Source: Bacteroidota bacterium
Lineage (GTDB): Bacteria > Bacteroidota > Bacteroidia > Cytophagales > Cyclobacteriaceae
Assembly: GCA_018267195.1 (NCBI GenBank)
Contig: JAFDYY010000001.1
Span: forward strand, 1 to 64,000
DNA: 64,000 nt
Direction of reading: 5' to 3'
Shown one piece after another: positions 7,983 to 15,990 of the stretch (its first letter is position 1; each line of letters opens with the position of its first letter). The position numbers and the translations under genes were made by a program. Below the pieces are notes generated by a model, which saw nothing but the letters and a program-made list of their open reading frames with translations, had not been told where the DNA came from and ran no database searches.

Positions 7983-9317
7983 TTATACTGCATCCGATAA
8001 ACTGGAGAAGGTAAAATCGCGCACTTTAATAGGCGGCAATAAATAATTATTATTCGACTCTACACTTACTGTTCGTTCTACTTTGCCCAACTCTTCCAAA
8101 TTATTGAGCATAATGATCGGGCTTTCATTAAAACGGAAATTTTTTATCGGGTATTGAATCTTTCCATTTTCAATATAGAAAGTTCCATCGCGGGTAAGGC
8201 CGGTGAGCAACAAACTTTGCGGATCTACATCGCGTATGTACCACAGTCTTGTAACCAGCACACCTTTTTTGGTGCCGGCTATCAGTTCTTCAATTGATTT
8301 TGTGCCTCCTTCCATAATGGCCGCTTCCGGTCCCGGCACAGCTTTAACCCCTTTCTTTTCGGCCCAGTAGCGGGAATAAGAAAGATTTTTTATTACTCCT
8401 TTTTCCACCCAAGCTGTTTTTTCTTGTGGTCGGCCATCTCCACTCCATGTATTGCTGGGCAAGTCGGCATTGAAAGGATCGGAATAGATGTTTACTCGTT
8501 CGTCCATCAATTTTTCGCCTAAGCGTGTGCCCCCTCCTGCTTTGCTCAAAAAACTTCTCCCTTCATCGGCTTGCCTGGCATCTAAACGGAAAAAAATATT
8601 TTCCAATAAAACAGCTACGGCTGCGGGTTCTAAAATGACGGTGTATTTGCCCGGCTCAATGGCTTTGGCATTAACTGATTTCACCGCCTTTTCGGTGGCA
8701 ATCCGGGTAGCTTTTTTGGTATCTAATTTAGTTATATCGTTATACCCGCGGGTGGCATAACCGGATCCCTTCCCGTCTTCTGTTCTTACCGTAACTGAAA
8801 AATTAGTATTGGTAGAAGTATTGTATGCAAAAAGCCCTTTTGTATTCATCATGGCACTGAAACCGGTATTATCTTCTAAGAAACCGGCCGCTACCGCTTT
8901 AGCATCTCTGGCCACCTGTAAACTTTGTGCTACTAAATCTGAACGCAGCTTAGGTGTAATGGCAGCGGTGCTTTCTACGTACGTATGTGCTTCGGCAAAT
9001 GTTTGCGGGCCAAGAAAAGAAACATATTCCGGATTTTCGGGAGCTAGTTTAGCCAACTCTTCTGATCTGCGCACTACTTTTTCCAAAGAGGCAACGTCAA
9101 ACTCGTTAATCGTGGCTACGCCTAATTTCTTTCCGTAAGCAGATGAAACAACTAACTGGCTCTGCGATATTTTGCCGCTGGTAGAAACTGAATTGCGAGC
9201 ATAGCGAATGTTTGCGCTGTCGGTGCCGGTAAGGTTTACTTCGCACTCATCAGCTTTTGAATAGCTCAGTACTTTTTTCAATAATGCCTGAGCCTGGTCT
9301 TTTGTTAGAATTGCCAT
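7983..9317 (-). CDS. TldD/PmbA family protein, PmbA-like (first copy)
   Basis: Annotated from the ATG at 9317 (444 residues, MAILTKDQAQALLKK). The frame has an earlier start at 9353, but that would overlap the upstream TldD-like gene, and the paralogue at 11139-12476 starts at the equivalent MAIL. It lacks the HExxxH zinc motif and has PmbA (TldE)-type features: YARNSVSTSG near the N-terminus, the ADEGRSFLSKAGGGTRLGEK block, and a conserved C-terminus NFRFNESPIIMLNNLEELG. PmbA is the non-catalytic partner of TldD in a heterodimeric peptidase. Only 4 bases separate it from the TldD-like gene, so the pair is likely co-translated. No export signal is present, unlike its predicted partner. Confidence 0.9.
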   Translation of the reverse strand: MAILTKDQAQALLKKVLSYSKADECEVNLTGTDSANIRYARNSVSTSGKISQSQLVVSSAYGKKLGVATINEFDVASLEKVVRRSEELAKLAPENPEYVSFLGPQTFAEAHTYVESTAAITPKLRSDLVAQSLQVARDAKAVAAGFLEDNTGFSAMMNTKGLFAYNTSTNTNFSVTVRTEDGKGSGYATRGYNDITKLDTKKATRIATEKAVKSVNAKAIEPGKYTVILEPAAVAVLLENIFFRLDARQADEGRSFLSKAGGGTRLGEKLMDERVNIYSDPFNADLPSNTWSGDGRPQEKTAWVEKGVIKNLSYSRYWAEKKGVKAVPGPEAAIMEGGTKSIEELIAGTKKGVLVTRLWYIRDVDPQSLLLTGLTRDGTFYIENGKIQYPIKNFRFNESPIIMLNNLEELGKVERTVSVESNNNYLLPPIKVRDFTFSSLSDAV

Positions 9318-9321
9318 AAGG

Positions 9322-10962
9322 TTATCCAATGTTTCGTGAGGTATTAATAACATTTACTCCGTTAAACCGAGCCGTGGCAGAGCCGTGCGATACCGAATTG
9401 CTTTGAGCCGGTTGGCCTTTGCCATCGCCAAAAGCACCTCCCAAACGGAAATCGCTTTCATCGGCAATGTCCACACAGGAATTCCAAAACTCGTGGGTGT
9501 TGGCTTGGTAGGCCACATCTTTCAGCATGCCGGCAATTTTTCCATTTTTAATTTCATAAAACAACTGGCCCCCAAACTGAAAATTGTAGCGTTGCTGGTC
9601 TATGGAAAACGAACCATCGCCAATGATGTAAATTCCTTTCTCTACGTTTTTGATGAGATCGTCAATGCTTTTCTTCTGCTTGCCGGGCTGTAAAGAAACA
9701 TTGGGCATACGCTGAAATTGTACGCTGCTCCAATTGTCGGCATAGCAGCAACCTTGTGATGCGTTCAACCCAAGAATGTGGGCCTGATCGCGGATAACCT
9801 GGTAGTTTACTAAAACACCGTCTTTAATTAAATCCCATTTGCCGCAAGGTACACCTTCATCATCATACCCTACTGCTCCCAATGAACCAATTTGGGTTTT
9901 ATCGGCCACGATATTGACAAGCTTACTGCCAAAGTTGAAATTTTTAGATTGCCACTTGTCTAATGTGAGGAAACTAGTGCCGGCAAAATTGGCTTCATAG
10001 CCCAGCACGCGGTCGAGTTCGGTAGGATGCCCCACCGATTCGTGTATGGTGAGCCAAAGGTGCGATGGATCGAGTATTAAGTCGTACTTCCCCGGTTCTA
10101 CCGATTTTGCCTTCATTTTTTCTCCGGCCTGCATCCCCCCGGCCTTGGCATCTTCCAGCATATCATACCTGCCTTTGTAGAGAGTGGTTACGCTTTGAAT
10201 TTTATCTTGTGGCCTCCAATCCAGATATTCGTAGCCCATGCCCATGGGGGCGCTGAGTGTATTGCGGGTTTCAAACTTTCCGGTAGCGGCATCAATTTTG
10301 GTAATAAAAAAAGCCGGCCATATCCGGTGAACGTCCTGATCTATATATGATCCATCCGAAGAAGCAAAGTATTTTTGCTCATTGATGAGGAAAAGCAAGG
10401 AGGTGATGTAGTTCGCTCCGGCTTTCATGGCGGCATCATTTACGTTGAGCAGCAGATCTACTTTTTCTTTAATGGGGACTTCAAAAGCATTTTTTTCGAT
10501 GGGGGCTTTCCAACTTACTTCCCCTAACCCTTTTTGAGGAGCTAATTTAACCGGCTCCGTTAGTAACCTTGAATTTTCTTTTGCAATCGCAACGGCTGTT
10601 TCGGCTGTTTTGGCAATGGAATCTTTATCCAGTTTATCGGTAGCAGCAAAACCCCAACCACCATTGGCAATAACCCGGATGCCCATTCCATACGATTCGG
10701 TATTGACAATGTTTTCTACCTTGTCTTCGCGCGTAACAACAAATTGATTCAGATACCTGCCAATCCGAACATCGGTATAGGTGGCGCCCTTACTGCGGGC
10801 TGCGTTTAATGCTACATCGGCTAGTTGCTTTTTAAGGGCAACATCTACCGTTTCTAGTGCACGCTCGGCAGAGATGGGTTTGCCCATAAGCGGAAACTGC
10901 GACAATAGCGCGGCCCCGGTGGCTCCCATGCCGGCCATGTTAATGAAGTCTCTTCTTTTCAT
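9322..10962 (-). CDS. TldD family metallopeptidase with Tat signal (copy 1)
   Basis: A 546-residue TldD-like protein. Residues 1-30 form a twin-arginine signal: MKRRDF followed by a hydrophobic segment and a polar region. The zinc motif HESVGH lies at 307-312, followed by PTELDRVLGYEANFAGTSF. The C-terminal part carries GKWDLIKDGVLVNYQ and FWNSC. TldD is the metal-dependent catalytic half of the TldD/TldE peptidase, which in E. coli is cytosolic; the RR signal suggests export of this copy. The downstream PmbA-like gene is its probable partner. The upstream neighbour is cut off by the terminator at 11081-11104, so a promoter must lie in 10963-11080, but no clear consensus was found there. Confidence 0.92.
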   Translation of the reverse strand: MKRRDFINMAGMGATGAALLSQFPLMGKPISAERALETVDVALKKQLADVALNAARSKGATYTDVRIGRYLNQFVVTREDKVENIVNTESYGMGIRVIANGGWGFAATDKLDKDSIAKTAETAVAIAKENSRLLTEPVKLAPQKGLGEVSWKAPIEKNAFEVPIKEKVDLLLNVNDAAMKAGANYITSLLFLINEQKYFASSDGSYIDQDVHRIWPAFFITKIDAATGKFETRNTLSAPMGMGYEYLDWRPQDKIQSVTTLYKGRYDMLEDAKAGGMQAGEKMKAKSVEPGKYDLILDPSHLWLTIHESVGHPTELDRVLGYEANFAGTSFLTLDKWQSKNFNFGSKLVNIVADKTQIGSLGAVGYDDEGVPCGKWDLIKDGVLVNYQVIRDQAHILGLNASQGCCYADNWSSVQFQRMPNVSLQPGKQKKSIDDLIKNVEKGIYIIGDGSFSIDQQRYNFQFGGQLFYEIKNGKIAGMLKDVAYQANTHEFWNSCVDIADESDFRLGGAFGDGKGQPAQSNSVSHGSATARFNGVNVINTSRNIG

Positions 10963-11080
10963 TTTAGCGGGATTATGTGTGGTTAAGGAATTACCTTCAT
11001 CAGACGTATAAAGTCATGAAAATGTTGAGTGATGAAGTGATTTTTTTTCTGATTTTTTTTACACATTCAGTTATACAAAA

Positions 11081-11104
11081 GTCCCCGGGTAAACTTCCGG
11101 GGAC
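11081..11104 (-). terminator. rho-independent terminator after the second PmbA-like gene
   Basis: An 8-bp GC-rich inverted repeat, GTCCCCGG (11081-11088) and CCGGGGAC (11097-11104), encloses an 8-base loop. On the minus strand it is followed by TTTTGT. It lies 34 bases beyond the stop at 11139 and ends the TldD-TldD-PmbA unit. Confidence 0.85.
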
Positions 11105-11138
11105 ATCCAAACAAGATTACAATATCCAATAAACGGTA

Positions 11139-12476
11139 TTATACAGCATCCGACAAACTGGTAAAGGTAAAGTCTCTTACTTTCAGATACGGAATTAACG
11201 AAGGGGCACCAAAACCTTCTCCATTCCCTACCCGCACCTGCTTGCCTAATGTTTCCAGGTTATTCAGCATAATGATAGGGCTTTCATTAAAACGGAAATT
11301 TTTTATTGGATGTTTAATTTTTCCGTTTTCAATAAAGAAAGTTCCATCGCGGGTAAGCCCAGTATAGAGCAGAGTTTGTGGATCTACCGGCCGGATGTAC
11401 CAAAACCGGGTAACGAGCACGCCTCTTTTAGTATCTTTAATCATGTCTTCTAATGAAGCATTGCCCCCCTGCATAATCCGATTGCCGGGGAAAGGCACAG
11501 GCTCAACATTTTTTTGAGAAGCCCAATAGCGATCGTAAAACAAATTGGTTACTACTCCATTTTTTATGATGTCCATTTTTTTTCGGGCCAACCCATTGTT
11601 GCCCCATCCGGAGGCAGGCACGTGTTCATTCCATGGATCGGTGTAAATATTTACTCGCTCGTCTACAATTTTTTCTCCCAGCTTGGTGCCGCCTCCTTTT
11701 TTAGACATAAAGCTGCGCCCTTCATCGGCTTGGCGGGCATTCATACCAAAAAACATTAATCCAATTAAGTCGCCCGCAGCAGCCGGTTCAAGAATAACTG
11801 TGTACTTGCCCGGTTCAATAGCTTTGGCATTACGCGACTGCAAGGCTTTATCAATAGCAATTTTAGATGCCTCGGCAGTATCGAGTTTACTTACATCATT
11901 AAAGCTGCGGGTTACCCAACCCGATCCGGTGCCATCGTTAGTGCGCATGGTTACAGTAAAATCAACAGAGGTAGCCCGGTTGTAAGCAAATAGTCCTTTG
12001 CTGTTCATCATCGCATTGAACCCTCGGTTATCAGTGAGATAGCCTGCTGCCGTAATATCTTTGGCTACCGCAGGATTGATGCTATTGGCAGCGGCCTGAG
12101 CCCGGTATTCGGGAGTGATTTTTGCGGTGGAGTCAAAATAGGTTTTAGACTCCTGGTAGGTCTGCTGAGCCAGCGGCTCCATGAACTCTGGATTTTCAGG
12201 TGCCAGTTGTGCCAACTCTTCCGAGCGTCTTACTACTTTTTCGAGCGAGGCATCGTCAAACTCATTGATTGTTGCCGTCCCGGATTTTTTTCCAAAGTAG
12301 GATTGCACACCCAAGCTTACGTTGCTGTCTTCACCCGAAGTGGAAACGCTGTTGCGTGCATATCGGATGTTGCCTGCATCGCTGCCATTCAGGTTGGCTT
12401 CAATGCCATCTGCTTTAGAGTAGCCAATTACCTTTTTAAGGATTTGTTGGGCGTCATCTTTTGATAGTATTGCCAT
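11139..12476 (-). CDS. TldD/PmbA family protein, PmbA-like (second copy)
   Basis: A 445-residue paralogue of the PmbA-like gene at 7983-9317, with the same landmarks: MAILSKDDAQQILKK at the start, IRYARNSVSTSGE, ARQADEGRSFMSKKGGGTKL and the C-terminal NFRFNESPIIMLNNLETLG with VRDFTFTSLSDAV. It has no HExxxH motif and no signal peptide. It follows the TldD-like gene at 12514-14154 by 37 bases and is the last gene of its unit, with a clear terminator behind it. By family knowledge it should be the non-catalytic partner in a TldD/TldE complex. Confidence 0.9.
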   Translation of the reverse strand: MAILSKDDAQQILKKVIGYSKADGIEANLNGSDAGNIRYARNSVSTSGEDSNVSLGVQSYFGKKSGTATINEFDDASLEKVVRRSEELAQLAPENPEFMEPLAQQTYQESKTYFDSTAKITPEYRAQAAANSINPAVAKDITAAGYLTDNRGFNAMMNSKGLFAYNRATSVDFTVTMRTNDGTGSGWVTRSFNDVSKLDTAEASKIAIDKALQSRNAKAIEPGKYTVILEPAAAGDLIGLMFFGMNARQADEGRSFMSKKGGGTKLGEKIVDERVNIYTDPWNEHVPASGWGNNGLARKKMDIIKNGVVTNLFYDRYWASQKNVEPVPFPGNRIMQGGNASLEDMIKDTKRGVLVTRFWYIRPVDPQTLLYTGLTRDGTFFIENGKIKHPIKNFRFNESPIIMLNNLETLGKQVRVGNGEGFGAPSLIPYLKVRDFTFTSLSDAV

Positions 12477-12513
12477 AAATTTCAGTTTCTGGTTATTCGG
12501 TGATAAGTTGTTT

Positions 12514-14154
12514 TTATATGGTTCTTGCGGTATTGATTACGTTTACCCCATTGAATCGGGCCGTAGCCGATCCGTGCGAAACGGCATTTGATTGCGAGGG
12601 TTGCCCCTTGCCATCGTTGAAAGCCCCGTTCAGCCGGTAATCGCGCTCATCGCAAACCTGGGCACAGGAATTCCAAAATTCTTGTGTGTTGGCCTGGTAG
12701 GCTACATCTTTGAGCATGCCGGCAATCTTTCCATTTTTAATTTCAAAGAAAAGCACACCCCCAAACTGGAAGTTGTATCGTTGTTGGTCAATTGAAAAAG
12801 AGCCGTCTTTAACGATGTAAATTCCTTTTTCTACTCCGGCAATCATCTGATCAGGTGTGAGGCTTTCTTTTCCGGGTTGCAGGGAAACATTAGCCATACG
12901 CTGAAATTGAACATCGCTCCAACTCTGCGAGTAACAACATCCATGCGATTCTTTTTGTCCGATAATATTTACCTGATCGCGAATGGCCTGATAGTTTACT
13001 AATACTCCCTCTTTTATCAAATCCCATTGTTTGCATTTTACACCTTCATCATCATATCCTACCGCCCCGAGCGAACCTACTTGGGTTTTGTCGGCTACGA
13101 TATTCACTTGTTTGCTGCCAAAACCAAAATTGCCAGATTTCCATTTATCGAGTGTGAGGAAACTGGTACCTGCAAAGTTGGCTTCGTAGCCTAGTACTCG
13201 ATCGAGTTCGGTAGGATGCCCCACCGATTCGTGAATGGTAAGCCAGAGATGGGATGGCTCGAGTACTAAATCGTATTTGCCCGGCTCTACTGATTTAGCA
13301 GCTATCATCTGCTTTACTTGCTCAGCTGCCATGGCCGCATCTTCCATGATGTCGTATGATTTATTGTATAAGATAATTCCGCCCGGGCCCTGGATTTTAT
13401 CTTCAGTTCTTCCGTCTAAATATTCGTATCCCTTGCCAACGGGGGCACTAAAAGCAGGCCGGCTCTTAAACTGACCGGTGGCACGGTCAACCGCGCTTAC
13501 ATTAAAATTAGGCCACGTCCGATGAATGTCCTGATCGATATACGAACCTTCTGATGAAGCAAAATATTTTTGCTCATTTACCAAAAATATAATACTGTTT
13601 ACAAAACTGGCTCCTTTCTCTAAGGCTTTAGCATTGGCTCCAAGCAATAAATCCACTTTATCTTTTACGGGTACTTCAAACCCGTTTTTTACAATCGGGG
13701 TTTTCCAGCTTACCTCTCCATAAGAAGGCGTGGCCGCCAACTTAACCGGTTCTTTTTGAAATTTAGAATTTGCCTTGGCAATTGCCACTGCACGCTCGGT
13801 CGTTTTTTTCATGCCATCGGCTGTTACATTATTGCTGGCGGCAAACCCCCACGTGCCGTTTACAATAACCCGGATGCCTACGCCAAACGATTCAGTGTTA
13901 ACAATATTTTGCGCTTTCTTTTCGCGGGTGGTTACAAATTGATTGAGGTAGCGGCCAATGCGCACATCGGTGTAGGTAGCCCCCATGGTCTTAGCCGTGT
14001 TTAAGGCAATATCGGCCAGTTGCTTTTTCTGTTGCACATCCAGCACTTGCTCCAGCAGCCTGGATGGATCTACGGAATTGGCAAAAGACGCAAAAGGGAT
14101 CATCATAGCACCTGCGCTCGCTCCTGCCAATTGTATAAAATCTCGTCTCTTCAT
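12514..14154 (-). CDS. TldD family metallopeptidase with Tat signal (copy 2)
   Basis: 546 residues. The N-terminus MKRRDFIQLAGASAGAMMI is a twin-arginine signal followed by a hydrophobic core. The zinc motif HESVGH is at about 308-313, within LTIHESVGHPTELDRVLGYE. It is strikingly similar to copy 1 along its whole length, so the two arose by duplication. It lies 14 bases downstream of copy 3 and 37 bases upstream of the second PmbA-like gene, in one unit. The predicted activity is a zinc-dependent peptidase acting after export; its substrate is not indicated by the sequence. Confidence 0.92.
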   Translation of the reverse strand: MKRRDFIQLAGASAGAMMIPFASFANSVDPSRLLEQVLDVQQKKQLADIALNTAKTMGATYTDVRIGRYLNQFVTTREKKAQNIVNTESFGVGIRVIVNGTWGFAASNNVTADGMKKTTERAVAIAKANSKFQKEPVKLAATPSYGEVSWKTPIVKNGFEVPVKDKVDLLLGANAKALEKGASFVNSIIFLVNEQKYFASSEGSYIDQDIHRTWPNFNVSAVDRATGQFKSRPAFSAPVGKGYEYLDGRTEDKIQGPGGIILYNKSYDIMEDAAMAAEQVKQMIAAKSVEPGKYDLVLEPSHLWLTIHESVGHPTELDRVLGYEANFAGTSFLTLDKWKSGNFGFGSKQVNIVADKTQVGSLGAVGYDDEGVKCKQWDLIKEGVLVNYQAIRDQVNIIGQKESHGCCYSQSWSDVQFQRMANVSLQPGKESLTPDQMIAGVEKGIYIVKDGSFSIDQQRYNFQFGGVLFFEIKNGKIAGMLKDVAYQANTQEFWNSCAQVCDERDYRLNGAFNDGKGQPSQSNAVSHGSATARFNGVNVINTARTI

Positions 14155-14168
14155 TTGGGTTATGGTTA

Positions 14169-15809
14169 TTAAATGGTTCTTCCTGTATTGATTACGCTCA
14201 CACCATTAAAGCGGGCGGGTGAACTGCCATGCGAAACGGCACTTACTTGAGAAGGCTGCCCTTTCCCATCGAAAAATGAACCGAACATACGATATTCGCT
14301 TTCATCGCAAACCTTTACACAACTGTTCCAAAATTCTTGTGTGTTCGATTGATAGGCCACATCGTTTAAGATGCCTGTAATCTGGCCATTTTTAATTTCA
14401 TAAAATGCGGTGCCGCCAAACTGAAAGTTATATCGTTGTTGATCGATGGAGTAAGATCCTCTTCCGGCAATATAAATACCTTTTTCTACATCTTTTATCA
14501 TCTGGGCACTGCTGTACGTTTCTTTTCCCGGGGCGAGTGATACATTCGGCATACGCTGAAATTGTACTTCGCTCCAGCTTTGGGCATAACAACATCCGTG
14601 CGATTCGGTTTGCCCCAGCATGTGTACCTGATCGCGGATGGCTTCCAGATTTACCAACACACCGTCTTTAATCAGATCCCATCGTTTGCATTTTACACCT
14701 TCATCGTCATACCCTACGGCACCTAATGAACCGGGTTGAGTTTTATCGGCAAAAATTGTTACCTGTTTACTGCCATAATTAAAATTCCCTGACTTCAGTT
14801 TCTCGAGCGTAACAAAACTGGTGCCGGCATAATTAGCTTCGTAGCCTAAAATGCGATCGAGTTCCAGCGGGTGGCCGATCGATTCGTGAATGGTAAGACC
14901 TAAATGATTGGGCTCTAACACCAAATCATATTTTCCCGGCTCTACCGATTTGGCAGCTATCATTTCTTTGCCTTGCCTGGCGGCTATGGCTGCATCTTCT
15001 ATTATATCGTAGCTGTTTTTATAGAGTACCATTCCCGAGGGGCCTGTTAGTTTATCTTCTGCCTTGGGTATCATGTATTCATATCCCATCCCCATGGGAG
15101 CACTCATGGCTTCGCGCGACTTAAATTTACCGGATGCCCGGTCAATTACGGATACACTGAATGTAGGCCAAATCCGGTGAACATCCTGATCAATGTACGA
15201 GCCATCGGAAGAGGCAAAATATTTTTGTTCATTAACCTGAAAAAGGTTGGAACTGGCAAAGCTGGCTCCGTTTTTAAGGGCGGCCCCATTCGCTCTTAAT
15301 AAAAGATCTACTTTTTCTGAAACGGGTACTTCAAACGCATTTTTCTGAATGGGTGTTTTCCAGCTAACCTCACCCTGCCCGGCTGCCGGTGCTAACATAA
15401 CCGGTTCTTTTTGAAATTTTGAATTGGCCTTAGCGATGGCCACTGCTTTTTCAGCTGCTTTCTTTACACCATCTGCTGTTACTTCATTGGTAGCCGCAAA
15501 CCCCCACGCTCCTTTTACAATTACCCGAATGCCTACACCAAATGATTCGGTATTTACTATGTTCTGTACTTTATTTTCGCGAGTGCTGATAAACTGGTTT
15601 AAATACCGGCCAATGCGCACATCGGTATAAGTTGCCCCCAGCCCTTTGGTGATGTTTAAAGCCACATCAGCCAATTGCTTTTTCTGTGAAGCTAATAACG
15701 GAGACTCCAGCAGAATTTCTGATGATACAGCATTGCCTATACTGGGGAAAGAAAGCAAAGAACCGGTTATCCCCATTCCGGCAAGCTGAACAAAATTCCG
15801 TCTTTTCAT
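14169..15809 (-). CDS. TldD family metallopeptidase with Tat signal (copy 3)
   Basis: 546 residues, with the twin-arginine signal MKRRNFVQLAGMGITGSLL and the zinc motif HESIGHPLELDRILGYEANY. It differs from copies 1 and 2 at several positions next to the motif (HESIGHPLE rather than HESVGHPTE, and GLTIHES rather than WLTIHES), so it is the more diverged copy. It is the first gene of a three-gene unit with copy 2 and the second PmbA-like gene, and has no adjacent PmbA partner of its own. The 181-base gap upstream should hold the promoter, but I found no convincing box. Confidence 0.92.
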   Translation of the reverse strand: MKRRNFVQLAGMGITGSLLSFPSIGNAVSSEILLESPLLASQKKQLADVALNITKGLGATYTDVRIGRYLNQFISTRENKVQNIVNTESFGVGIRVIVKGAWGFAATNEVTADGVKKAAEKAVAIAKANSKFQKEPVMLAPAAGQGEVSWKTPIQKNAFEVPVSEKVDLLLRANGAALKNGASFASSNLFQVNEQKYFASSDGSYIDQDVHRIWPTFSVSVIDRASGKFKSREAMSAPMGMGYEYMIPKAEDKLTGPSGMVLYKNSYDIIEDAAIAARQGKEMIAAKSVEPGKYDLVLEPNHLGLTIHESIGHPLELDRILGYEANYAGTSFVTLEKLKSGNFNYGSKQVTIFADKTQPGSLGAVGYDDEGVKCKRWDLIKDGVLVNLEAIRDQVHMLGQTESHGCCYAQSWSEVQFQRMPNVSLAPGKETYSSAQMIKDVEKGIYIAGRGSYSIDQQRYNFQFGGTAFYEIKNGQITGILNDVAYQSNTQEFWNSCVKVCDESEYRMFGSFFDGKGQPSQVSAVSHGSSPARFNGVSVINTGRTI

Positions 15810-15990
15810 GTGTAAAAAAAACTTTTAACTATTCGGTCAAAAAGGTAATTAAAAACAAAATAGAAAAAGAGATTTTTTTTTCAGCCGTTCCTTCTTAGTA
15901 TAAGTGGTAAATAAACCTTAACAACGAGTAAGCCGGCCAGTGTGCCGATAATGGCGGGTATAAAAACTGAAAATAAAATCGTAAAATAAT

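Noticed and set aside
15881..15990. Short hydrophobic frame on the minus strand (VFIPAIIGTLAGLLVVKVYL) after ppk1
   Set aside because: It looks like a single membrane helix but has no ATG, GTG or TTG in frame outside ppk1, so I cannot support a gene. It may be a remnant.
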